A stretch of DNA of 11,343 bases from Candidatus Omnitrophota bacterium (GCA_023229385.1 JALNZI010000040.1:1-11343), one strand, 5' to 3'; positions 1 through 5,746 are shown, counted from the stretch's first letter. Notes: generated from the letters alone by a model not told the origin. Made by a program: numbers and translations.

Positions 1-306
1 AATCGAAATATTTTCTATTCCCAAAGCAGCCGCGGATAATAAATCCGATTGCAGTGCCAGCCGGTTACGGTCACGGCAGGTAAGCTGATAAATCGGCTCA
101 AAACCTTTTTGCTTAAGCAGGAAACTGACGGTGAGCGAACCCAGGCGCATTACCGAACTCTGCAAATCCGTTACATTTATCGCATCTACCTTCGTACGGA
201 AAAGCTCAACATCGGCTAGCAATTGTTCTGAGTGGATACCTTTGGAAGGGCCAACCTCTGAGGTGAGCAGAAATTTTCCCGCCTGTATTTTTTCTTTAAA
301 TGTCAT
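1..306 (-). CDS. metF: Methylenetetrahydrofolate reductase, N-terminal part (cut by window edge)
   Basis: MetF reduces 5,10-methylene-THF to 5-methyl-THF with a flavin cofactor in the cytosol, feeding methionine synthesis or the methyl branch of the Wood-Ljungdahl pathway. Only the first 102 codons are present; the frame is open to base 1. I translated the minus strand from the ATG at 306-304. Visible family signatures are TSEVGPSKG near residues 15-23, whose Glu17 matches the catalytic Glu of E. coli MetF, NVTDLQ at 44-49, and PIYQLTCRDRNR at 71-82, whose Asp78 falls at the flavin-contacting Asp position. The short N-terminus resembles the compact MetF of acetogens. No clear Shine-Dalgarno sequence precedes the ATG. 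It follows folD after a 275-nt gap filled by repeats, and fchA-folD-metF forms a one-carbon folate group. Identification is firm; the rest of the protein and any metV partner lie outside the window. Confidence 0.9.
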   Translation of the reverse strand, partial: MTFKEKIQAGKFLLTSEVGPSKGIHSEQLLADVELFRTKVDAINVTDLQSSVMRLGSLTVSFLLKQKGFEPIYQLTCRDRNRLALQSDLLSAAALGIENISI

Positions 307-323
307 TATATTTTAAGATAACG

Positions 324-353
324 CGTCTGCCTTGTCTTGTTCCCCGCAGGGAC
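324..353 (+). repeat. 30-bp dispersed repeat, copy A
   Basis: These 30 bases match the reverse complement of 7083-7112 at 28 of 30 positions. The copy begins 18 bp upstream of the metF start codon. It also forms part of a small hairpin whose arms are GTCTTG at 334-339 and CAAGAC at 360-365. The second copy lies in the outer arm of the palindrome behind queA, so this looks like one unit of a genome-wide intergenic repeat family. Confidence 0.75.
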
Positions 354-365
354 TCGAATCAAGAC
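334..365. repeat. Small hairpin between folD and metF
   Basis: GTCTTG (334-339) pairs with CAAGAC (360-365), and TTC pairs with GAA just inside, with one bulged base. This gives about 9 bp around a 13-base loop. There is no U-run, so it does not look like an intrinsic terminator. It overlaps the dispersed 30-bp repeat. Confidence 0.5.
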
Positions 366-376
366 TTATCACCCGC

Positions 377-582
377 TAATATTATAAATATTTTGCGCAA
401 GGGATATTGTGGAGCGTGCATTGGAAAATTTTCGGCAAATGTGCGCAAGGCTTTACGGCGAGTACAGGCAACACCTAATGCGTAAGGAACCTGCGCTGCC
501 GGAGCGAGCCGTAAACCGTAGCGCACGGCGAAAATTTTCGCACGCGAACAATATCCCGAAGAGCAAAATATTAAATAATATT
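377..582. repeat. Long imperfect palindrome (about 190-205 bp) behind folD
   Basis: The arms pair in order across nearly the whole element. AATATTTTGC 387-396 pairs with 563-572, GGGATATTGT 401-410 with 548-557, and GCGTGC 414-419 with 540-545. GAAAATTTTC 424-433 pairs with 530-539, GTGCGC 441-446 with 521-526, and TTTACGGC 452-459 with 508-515. The AT-rich ends extend the match to about 377 and 582. A small hairpin fits the central loop near 474-487. The right end abuts the folD stop codon (582-584). No protein coding is supported here, and the element could fold as RNA or as a cruciform. Confidence 0.85.
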
Positions 583-1424
583 TACTGCTGAAGCTTGGCT
601 GCCTCGACTAAATTCCGCATCAACATTGTCACGGTCAATGGCCCCACTCCTCCGGGAACAGGAGTAATATAAGCGGCGCGTTTCTGGGCCTCCTCAAATT
701 CTACATCGCCGATAATCTTAGCGCCTACCCGGTTTATGCCGACATCAATAACAATTGCCCCTTCTTTAATCCAGTCACCTTTGATTAAACCAGCCTTGCC
801 GACTGCCACAATAAGCACTTCAGCCCTTCTTACATGCTCTTCAAGTTTACCTGCCTTGCTGGTTCCGATATGGCAAACAGTTACAGTAGCAAATTTATCT
901 AATAATAAGAACGCCAGCGGCTTACCTACGATCTCGCTATGGCCGACAACCACTGCCTCCTTGCCATATAAATCCACGCCGGTAGAATTTAATAACTCCA
1001 TTACCGCGCTGGCCGTGCAAGAGGCAAAACCTGAACGGCTCAAAAAAAGTTTACCGGTATTCTCCGGATGCAGGCCCTCGACATCTTTAAACGGTGCCAG
1101 GCTTTCGCTTATTTTCCGGCAATCAATATGCTGAGGAAGGGGCATCTGCACGATAATACCATTGACTGTCTTATCCAGGTTAAGCTTAAGGATAAAATCG
1201 ATTAAAGCCTGCTCAGTAGTATCTTTATCCAGTTGAAAAGGTCTATAAATAATCCCCAGCTCAAGAGCGGTCTTGGCCTGGGATTTTACATAAGAAGCCG
1301 CGCTGGGATTATCGCCGACCAAAACACTGGCTAGAACCGGGGACTGATTTAATTTTTGCGCCTGGCTCTTTATTTCCAGCTTGATTTTTTCAGCTACAGG
1401 CTTACCCTCTAATAACCTTGCCAA
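582..1424 (-). CDS. folD: Methylenetetrahydrofolate dehydrogenase, FolD family, with altered active-site residues
   Basis: FolD normally oxidises 5,10-methylene-THF to methenyl-THF and hydrolyses that to 10-formyl-THF. This 280-aa protein has the usual length and clear family landmarks: IVQMPLPQH (91-99), VVVGHSEIVGKP (158-169), IDVGINRV (226-233) and TPVPGGVGPLTVTML (254-268). I chose the TTG start at 1424 because GGAGG lies 6 nt before it and the protein then begins MARLLEGKPVA, as FolD usually does; an ATG at 1439 would add five residues. It overlaps fchA by 23 nt. Odd points, numbered from the TTG: the YxxxK catalytic Lys (human K56) is Gln49, human D125 is Glu116, human R173 is His162, human S197 is Ile186, and the usual PCTP motif reads SCTA (135-138). 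Dehydrogenase function is likely. Loss of cyclohydrolase activity and a cofactor change are inferences. Confidence 0.93.
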   Translation of the reverse strand: MARLLEGKPVAEKIKLEIKSQAQKLNQSPVLASVLVGDNPSAASYVKSQAKTALELGIIYRPFQLDKDTTEQALIDFILKLNLDKTVNGIIVQMPLPQHIDCRKISESLAPFKDVEGLHPENTGKLFLSRSGFASCTASAVMELLNSTGVDLYGKEAVVVGHSEIVGKPLAFLLLDKFATVTVCHIGTSKAGKLEEHVRRAEVLIVAVGKAGLIKGDWIKEGAIVIDVGINRVGAKIIGDVEFEEAQKRAAYITPVPGGVGPLTVTMLMRNLVEAAKLQQ

Positions 1425-1965
1425 CGCTGTCCTCCACATCTTTACGAATCCTCTGAATAACTTTGATTTTCTGGCCCAGTTCTTTTTTTATACCCTGGGC
1501 TAACTTTTTCTGATCCAGGCTCTTTAAATTAATCTCCACATTAAAACAAGCGGAGACAAAAGCCGACTCAAGAAATACCGCGGCTATCGCTACATCAGTA
1601 ATTAAATTTAGGTTTCCTTTTTTTATTAATGGCGGGCATAATTTCGCAGCCTCGCAGCATAGCCTGGCCAGCATTAGCGGCACATCCAAAGCTTTGCGCA
1701 GATCCTTACTTTGATAAGCAACCACATCTAAATCCACCAACTCCAGAAAATCATTTCTTAATTTTTCGGATTTAGCTAATATCTGTTTTAGCTCCGCCTC
1801 AAACGCGGCGTACCTGGGTTTGCCCAAAGTAAAATTAACCACCATGCTGATTAAACTTGCCCCCATAGCCGCATTTAAAGCTGCGGCAGATCCCCCTCCG
1901 GGGGCGGCAAGCTTAGCCGAAAGGTCATCCAGGTATTTGGTTAAATTCTGTTTTTTATATTCCAT
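1402..1965 (-). CDS. fchA: Formimidoyl/methenyl-THF cyclodeaminase-cyclohydrolase family protein
   Basis: This 187-aa protein belongs to the cyclodeaminase family (the C-terminal domain of mammalian FTCD, and bacterial FchA). Family members convert 5-formimino-THF to methenyl-THF or hydrolyse methenyl-THF to 10-formyl-THF. The signature PGGGSAAAL is at residues 22-30, followed by a helical body with NLITDVAIAA, as expected for this all-alpha fold. Length is typical for a stand-alone enzyme. The ATG start at 1965 lies 4 nt after the yraN stop, with no strong Shine-Dalgarno sequence, and the 3' end overlaps folD. In acetogens and in Methylobacterium, FchA works as the methenyl-THF cyclohydrolase beside a dehydrogenase. 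The same pairing here suggests that role rather than histidine breakdown, because no histidine-utilisation gene is nearby. The exact substrate cannot be fixed from the sequence. Confidence 0.88.
   Translation of the reverse strand: MEYKKQNLTKYLDDLSAKLAAPGGGSAAALNAAMGASLISMVVNFTLGKPRYAAFEAELKQILAKSEKLRNDFLELVDLDVVAYQSKDLRKALDVPLMLARLCCEAAKLCPPLIKKGNLNLITDVAIAAVFLESAFVSACFNVEINLKSLDQKKLAQGIKKELGQKIKVIQRIRKDVEDSVGKVIRG
1431..1435 (-). promoter_or_regulatory. Shine-Dalgarno site of folD (decides a TTG start)
   Basis: The minus strand reads GGAGG six bases before TTG at 1424-1422. The in-frame ATG at 1439-1437 lies upstream of this site and so cannot use it. The site sits inside the 3' end of fchA, so the two genes are probably translationally coupled. 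Confidence 0.75.
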
Positions 1966-1969
1966 AGTT

Positions 1970-2350
1970 TTAAACGGTAAAGGTAGAGTTTAGCTCAAAT
2001 GCGTCTTTGATTAAATTTATTTCCGGTAAATCTTCCACATACAAAAGCGATACCACATCAAAACGCGCCGAATGATCCAGGAGGTTATTTGCTTTCAAGT
2101 AACAAATTGCCGCTTTAGAAATTTGCCTTTGTTTTGCCGCACAAACCGCTTCCGCCGGCTCGCCGAACAATTTGGAATGCCGGGCCTTTACCTCAACAAA
2201 GCAAATAACCCCTTTGTCTTCGGCGATTATATCTATTTCGCCGAATTTAGTCTTATAATTACATTGAATAACTTTATACCCGCGGCCTTTTAGGAATCTT
2301 ATTGCCGCCTTTTCAGCTTGTTTACCGAATTCTAAATTTTTTCCAGGCAC
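1970..2350 (-). CDS. yraN: UPF0102 (YraN) family nuclease-like protein
   Basis: This 126-aa protein has the conserved core of the UPF0102/YraN family, a predicted PD-(D/E)XK nuclease fold related to Holliday-junction resolvases. Visible residues are Glu13 in the first helix, GEIDII at 38-42 with Asp40, and FVEVKAR at 51-57 with Glu53 and Lys55. This arrangement matches a nuclease metal site. Length is typical. It starts at GTG (2350-2348) and overlaps the end of rnhB by 19 nt, the usual rnhB-yraN pairing seen across bacteria. The biochemical role of the family is poorly defined, so no specific substrate is proposed. Confidence 0.92.
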   Translation of the reverse strand: MPGKNLEFGKQAEKAAIRFLKGRGYKVIQCNYKTKFGEIDIIAEDKGVICFVEVKARHSKLFGEPAEAVCAAKQRQISKAAICYLKANNLLDHSARFDVVSLLYVEDLPEINLIKDAFELNSTFTV

Positions 2351-2946
2351 TTTAGAAAACTCTTGCGGTGGATTGCCGAGGGGCCTATTCTCTTTAAAAC
2401 ATAACGGTGCTCGGCAGTAGGATAACCCTTGTGTTTATCAAAACCATACTCCGGATAAAGCTTATGGTATTTCTCCATAAGCGAATCCCTGTGCACTTTA
2501 GCTAATATGGAAGCAGCGGCGATGCTTAAAGATTTGGCATCCCCCTTAATAATACTTTGATAAGGCAGACCCAGTTTCATCCGCAGATTACCGTCTATAA
2601 TTACGAATGCGCGTTTCAGCTCGGCAGGAGTTAATTTCCCGGCTAATCCGGAGATCGCCTTTTGCATAGCCAAAATAGTAGCCTGCAGAATATTTATCCG
2701 GTCAATCTGGCCCTGGCTTACCGAGGCAATCTTGTATAAAGATTTATTTTTTATTTCAAAGAACGCCGCTTTTCTTTTTGCAGGGCTTAATTTCTTGGAA
2801 TCGTCGATGCGGTTACGAAAGCTATATTCCTTTAACAACACCGCGACTGCCACTACCGGCCCGGCTAACGGCCCGCGGCCAACCTCATCTACGCCGATAA
2901 TTAAATCAAACCCGCGTTTTTTTAAGTTTCTTTCGTAGCGCAGCAC
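2332..2946 (-). CDS. rnhB: Ribonuclease HII
   Basis: RNase HII cuts the RNA strand of RNA-DNA hybrids and removes single ribonucleotides misincorporated in DNA, acting in the cytosol. The 204-aa protein contains GVDEVGRGPLAGP at 18-30 with metal ligands Asp20 and Glu21, VIIDGN with Asp118, the stretch GDAKSLSIAAASILAKVHRD ending in Asp154, and YGFDKHKGYPTAEH near 167-180. All four acidic active-site residues are in place and the length is normal. The start is GTG at 2946-2944, sharing one base with the rplS stop codon (TAGTG), so translation is probably coupled to rplS. The 3' end overlaps yraN. Confidence 0.96.
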   Translation of the reverse strand: MLRYERNLKKRGFDLIIGVDEVGRGPLAGPVVAVAVLLKEYSFRNRIDDSKKLSPAKRKAAFFEIKNKSLYKIASVSQGQIDRINILQATILAMQKAISGLAGKLTPAELKRAFVIIDGNLRMKLGLPYQSIIKGDAKSLSIAAASILAKVHRDSLMEKYHKLYPEYGFDKHKGYPTAEHRYVLKRIGPSAIHRKSFLKCLEKI

Positions 2947-3302
2947 TAATTAGCTTTTGCTTCTTTGCTTTCTATCTTAGTAGCATGCTTGCCGATCTTG
3001 TTTCTTAAATAATAAAGCTTGGAACGTTTGACTTTTCCTGAACGAAGAATATCAATACGCTCAATACTCGGTGAATACAGCGGAAATACGCGCTCAATCC
3101 CCTCGCCAAACGAAACTTTTCTTACCGTAAAATTAAGCTTAATCCCGGAATTGCTTTTTGCGATTACCACACCCTCAAACGGATGCAGGCGGAATTTACC
3201 GTCGGCTTCGGGTATCCTGGTAAAAACTTTCACCGTATCTCCCACGTTAAACTGCGGCATCTCTTTCTTCGTAAAACCTGCTTCAATTGTCTTAATGTCC
3301 AT
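2946..3302 (-). CDS. rplS: Ribosomal protein L19
   Basis: L19 is a component of the 50S subunit near the 30S interface. The 118-aa protein contains the typical core: FNVGDTVKVFTRIPE, then GVVIAKSNSGI, FTVRKVSFGEGIERVFPLYSPSI and a basic C-terminal tail with KVKRSKLYYLRNKIGK. I chose the ATG at 3302 (protein MDIKTIEAG...) because GGAGG lies 8 nt before it and the length then matches the family. An in-frame ATG at 3362 would add 20 residues encoded by a hairpin and is not credible. It lies downstream of trmD, as in many bacteria, but here behind a 146-nt leader with two hairpins. It is coupled to rnhB by a one-base overlap. Confidence 0.97.
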   Translation of the reverse strand: MDIKTIEAGFTKKEMPQFNVGDTVKVFTRIPEADGKFRLHPFEGVVIAKSNSGIKLNFTVRKVSFGEGIERVFPLYSPSIERIDILRSGKVKRSKLYYLRNKIGKHATKIESKEAKAN

Positions 3303-3310
3303 TATTACTG

Positions 3311-3315
3311 CCTCC
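3311..3315 (-). promoter_or_regulatory. Shine-Dalgarno site of rplS
   Basis: The minus strand reads AAAGGAGG ending 8 bases before the ATG at 3302. This strong site fixes the rplS start and rules out the longer reading frame from 3362. It lies just downstream of the leader hairpin at 3325-3367. Confidence 0.85.
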
Positions 3316-3324
3316 TTTAAATGA

Positions 3325-3367
3325 GCGCTTGACTTACGAACACGATAGTGCGAGTAAGTCAATGCGC
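3325..3367 (-). promoter_or_regulatory. Leader hairpin 1 upstream of rplS
   Basis: GCGCTTGACTTAC (3325-3337) pairs with the complementary bases at 3354-3367 (one bulged base), and CAC at 3341-3343 pairs with GTG at 3348-3350 around a four-base loop. That gives about 16 bp interrupted by one bulge and a 3x3 internal loop. In the transcript it ends 9 nt before the rplS Shine-Dalgarno sequence. It may be a cis-regulatory element controlling L19 synthesis, or a member of the intergenic palindrome family. Confidence 0.6.
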
Positions 3368-3373
3368 GAATTT

Positions 3374-3427
3374 ATCCTGAGCCTACGAGAAAATTCTCTA
3401 GAATTTTCGAGTGATTAGGCGAAGGAT
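3374..3427 (-). promoter_or_regulatory. Leader hairpin 2 between trmD and rplS
   Basis: ATCCT (3374-3378) pairs with AGGAT (3423-3427), GCCTA (3381-3385) with TAGGC (3416-3420), and GAAAATTC (3389-3396) with GAATTTTC (3401-3408) around a four-base loop. About 18 bp are paired, with internal loops. It begins 21 nt after the trmD stop codon. No U-run follows on the minus strand, so it does not look like a simple terminator. RNA processing, mRNA stabilisation or rplS regulation are possible roles. Confidence 0.6.
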
Positions 3428-3448
3428 CTTTGCTTATTCCCGATATTA

Positions 3449-4147
3449 CTAACTTTGTACTTTTCCCTGCTTCTTCAGTAAATCCGGCCTTCTCTCCCTG
3501 GTCCGCTTTAACGCCTCAGACTTTCGCCAGGCGCTAATCTTATTATGGGCACCAGAAACCAAAACATCCGGGACTGGCCATTTTCTGAATTTAGCCGGCC
3601 GGCTGTATTGCGGATATTCTAATAGATTACCTTCGAATGACTCAAAATTCAAGGAATTTTTATCCCCCAAAACCCCCGGGATCAACCTGACGATGCTATC
3701 CACCAAAACCATTGCCGGAAGCTCCCCTCCGGTTAAAACATAATCCCCGATTGAAATCTCTTCATCCGCCAAATACTGCCTGACCCTTTCATCTATCCCC
3801 TCATAATGGCCGCAAATAAATATTAAGTTGTTGCATTTAGAAAGTTTTTTAGCATAAGCCTGGTTAAAACTTTTTCCCTGAGGGCACAACAATATTACAT
3901 TAGGCTTACCTTTAATTTTTTTCTTAACCGCCTCTACGGCCCGAAAGATTGGCTCCGCCTGCAAAAGCATGCCCGAGCCTCCGCCAAACGGACGGTCATC
4001 AACTTTATGATGCTTATCCAAAGAGTAGCGCCTCAAATCATGGACAAAGATCTTCACCTTGCCTTTTTGCTGGCCGCGCTTAACAATGGACTCATCCAAC
4101 ACAGCCGAAAACATATCCGGGAAAATAGTAATTATATCTATGCGCAT
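3449..4147 (-). CDS. trmD: tRNA (guanine-N1)-methyltransferase TrmD
   Basis: TrmD transfers a methyl group from S-adenosylmethionine to N1 of G37 next to the anticodon, preventing +1 frameshifts. The 232-aa protein has the SPOUT trefoil-knot motifs: MRIDIITIFPDMF at the N-terminus, FGGGSGMLL (54-62), ICGHYEGIDERV (111-122), ISIGDYVLTGGELPAM (131-146) and LLEYPQYSRP (175-184). Length is normal. The catalytic Asp of the H. influenzae enzyme (D169, as I recall) aligns with Glu169 here, a conservative change. It overlaps the tgt stop by 10 nt and shows no clear Shine-Dalgarno sequence, so it is probably translated by coupling. rpsP and rimM, common upstream partners of trmD, are absent; tgt takes that place. 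Confidence 0.96.
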   Translation of the reverse strand: MRIDIITIFPDMFSAVLDESIVKRGQQKGKVKIFVHDLRRYSLDKHHKVDDRPFGGGSGMLLQAEPIFRAVEAVKKKIKGKPNVILLCPQGKSFNQAYAKKLSKCNNLIFICGHYEGIDERVRQYLADEEISIGDYVLTGGELPAMVLVDSIVRLIPGVLGDKNSLNFESFEGNLLEYPQYSRPAKFRKWPVPDVLVSGAHNKISAWRKSEALKRTRERRPDLLKKQGKVQS

Positions 4148-5259
4148 ATTTGATTATTATAGTCGCTTAAAAACATCTGTTTAAACTGGCTGAACTTATC
4201 TTCTTTTATTGCCTGGCGGATCTGACGGGCTAAATCCAGGAAGAAATAAACATTATGCAAGCTGAGTAAAATCAGCCCCAGCATTTCTTTAGCGTTAAAT
4301 AAATGCCTGAGATACGCCCGGGTAAAATTCTTACAGACATAACAGCCGCATTTTGCATCCAGCGGACGGAAGTCCTCGGCGTAAGCAGTATTGCGGATAA
4401 CCACTTTGCCGCAACTGGTAAAGGCTGTGCCGTTTCTGCCGTAACGCGTAGGGATTACGCAATCAAACATATCCACCCCGCGGTCAACCGCCTCCACTAT
4501 ATCAAAAGGATAACCAATACCCATGGCATAGCGCGGTTTATTCTCCGGCAGGATACCCGCGACTAACTCTATAATATTATATATTAAATTACTGGACTCG
4601 CCAACCGAAACTCCACCGATAGAATAACCGTCAAAATCCAGATCAACCATGATCCTGGCGCAATCCTTGCGCAAATCTTCATAAGTAGCTCCCTGGACAA
4701 TCCCAAATAAGGCCTGCTTATTTTTATCATACGCGTCTTTTGACCTTTTTGCCCAAGAAATCGTCCTGTCCATGGCTAACTTTGCCTGATCGCGGGTGCA
4801 AGGATAATGTATGCATTCATCAAGCGGCATAATAATATCCGAACCTAAATCCTGTTCAATTTTAATTACATCTTCGGGAGTAAGAAAATGTTTCATTCCA
4901 TCAATATGAGATTGAAACTCAACTCCCTGATCGTGCATCTTGCGGAAAAGCGCCAGGCTAAAAATCTGATACCCTCCGCTATCCGTAAGTATAGGCTTAT
5001 TCCAGCCCATAAACTTATGCAGGCCTCCGGCTTTCTTAATCGTCTCAATCCCCGGGCGTAAAAATACATGGTAGGCATTTGAAAGAATTATCTGGGCTCC
5101 TGCCTCCTCCACATCCTTAAACATCAGCCCTTTAATCGTAGCATGCGTGCCTACAGGCATAAATGCCGGCGTATCAATTTCCCCGTGTGGGGTAACCAGC
5201 TTTCCCAATCGCGCCTTACTATTTTTATCTTTATGGATTACAGTAAACATAGCTAACAT
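4138..5259 (-). CDS. tgt: tRNA-guanine transglycosylase (bacterial type)
   Basis: Tgt exchanges the wobble guanine of GUN-anticodon tRNAs for preQ1 (or a related 7-deazaguanine), the step that commits tRNA to queuosine. Numbering from the ATG at 5259 (373 aa), the general acid-base Asp of TDSGGYQIFS is at 93, the nucleophile Asp in MFDCVIPTR is at 266, and the zinc site is CGCYVC (304-309) plus His335 in LSLHN. SIGGVSVGES matches the substrate pocket region. FGIVQGA replaces the usual FGIVQGG. Three starts are possible: GTG 5262, ATG 5259 (TGATG with the flavodoxin stop) and ATG 5250, which best fits the E. coli N-terminus. None has a good Shine-Dalgarno sequence. queA and queH lie upstream in the window. 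Confidence 0.96.
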   Translation of the reverse strand: MLAMFTVIHKDKNSKARLGKLVTPHGEIDTPAFMPVGTHATIKGLMFKDVEEAGAQIILSNAYHVFLRPGIETIKKAGGLHKFMGWNKPILTDSGGYQIFSLALFRKMHDQGVEFQSHIDGMKHFLTPEDVIKIEQDLGSDIIMPLDECIHYPCTRDQAKLAMDRTISWAKRSKDAYDKNKQALFGIVQGATYEDLRKDCARIMVDLDFDGYSIGGVSVGESSNLIYNIIELVAGILPENKPRYAMGIGYPFDIVEAVDRGVDMFDCVIPTRYGRNGTAFTSCGKVVIRNTAYAEDFRPLDAKCGCYVCKNFTRAYLRHLFNAKEMLGLILLSLHNVYFFLDLARQIRQAIKEDKFSQFKQMFLSDYNNQICA

Positions 5260-5735
5260 CACAAAACTTTTTCTATAGACGATATAATAAAATCGACATC
5301 CTTCATCCTGGCGTTAGGAATATTTATTTCGCTTATGCTGGATACGCCTTTAGCGCGAAGAATATCCCCAATATATTTAAAGCAATTTTTGACTCCGGCG
5401 CCGCTTCCGGAAGTAAGCAGGACAATCACTTTTTTATTGTTTAATCCCGTAACTTTATCTAAGAATGTATTAATCGCCGGCGTAGGGGCAAATGCCCATA
5501 CCGGTAAACCTATAATAACAGTATCAAAACTGCTCGCGTCAAACAGCGCTTCTTCTATCTCGCATCTTTTTTTGAACCTGGCTGCCATGCACTGGGCAAA
5601 AAAAGAAGTGATTTCCTCTTTTGGTTTTAGCCTTTGAATCTTTAATTCAGATTTTTTCTCTAAAGCTTCTTTAAATATACCAATTACTTTTTCAGTAATA
5701 CCGCTATAGGAATAATAAGTTATCAGTGTCTTCAT
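5259..5735 (-). CDS. Flavodoxin-family protein
   Basis: This 158-aa protein looks like a small FMN-binding flavodoxin, a cytosolic electron carrier or NAD(P)H:quinone-reductase-like protein. Residues 1-14 form the first beta strand and phosphate loop (ITYYSYSGIT), the expected site for FMN phosphate. VIIGLPVWAFAPTPAINTFL near 73-92 matches the second FMN loop and following helix, and LLTSGSGAG the third. The start at 5735 is well supported by AGGAGG five bases upstream. It ends within the tgt start (TGATG), so the two are probably co-translated. Its partner cannot be told from the sequence. QueH (an iron-sulfur reductase) or folate enzymes are possible electron acceptors, by context only. Substrate-specific flavoprotein roles remain open. 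Confidence 0.82.
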   Translation of the reverse strand: MKTLITYYSYSGITEKVIGIFKEALEKKSELKIQRLKPKEEITSFFAQCMAARFKKRCEIEEALFDASSFDTVIIGLPVWAFAPTPAINTFLDKVTGLNNKKVIVLLTSGSGAGVKNCFKYIGDILRAKGVSSISEINIPNARMKDVDFIISSIEKVL

Positions 5736-5740
5736 CTTCT

Positions 5741-5746
5741 CCTCCT
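5741..5746 (-). promoter_or_regulatory. Shine-Dalgarno site of the flavodoxin gene
   Basis: The minus strand reads AGGAGG five bases before the ATG at 5735. Together with the 167-nt gap upstream (5736-5902), this suggests an independent translation start and possibly a fresh transcript start for flavodoxin-tgt-trmD. I see no convincing sigma-70 promoter in the gap. Confidence 0.75.

Noticed and set aside
304..312. TATAAT next to the metF start codon as a leaderless promoter
   Set aside because: The hexamer 17 bases upstream (AAGGCA) is a poor -35 match and the region is simply AT-rich.
330..372. tRNA-like T-arm sequence (GATTCGAGTCC on the minus strand)
   Set aside because: The 5' half of the T-stem does not pair, no anticodon or D-arm is found at the right distance, and the bases belong to a dispersed repeat.
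409..591. Plus-strand open frame within the folD-metF gap
   Set aside because: It runs through a palindrome, has no Shine-Dalgarno site or recognisable domain, and every real gene is on the other strand.
3303..3362. Longer L19 start at 3362
   Set aside because: The extra 20 residues are encoded by a hairpin, the protein would exceed family length, and a strong Shine-Dalgarno site points to 3302.
3374..3427. Intrinsic terminator after trmD
   Set aside because: The stem is good, but the minus strand after it has no run of T, so it lacks the release signal.
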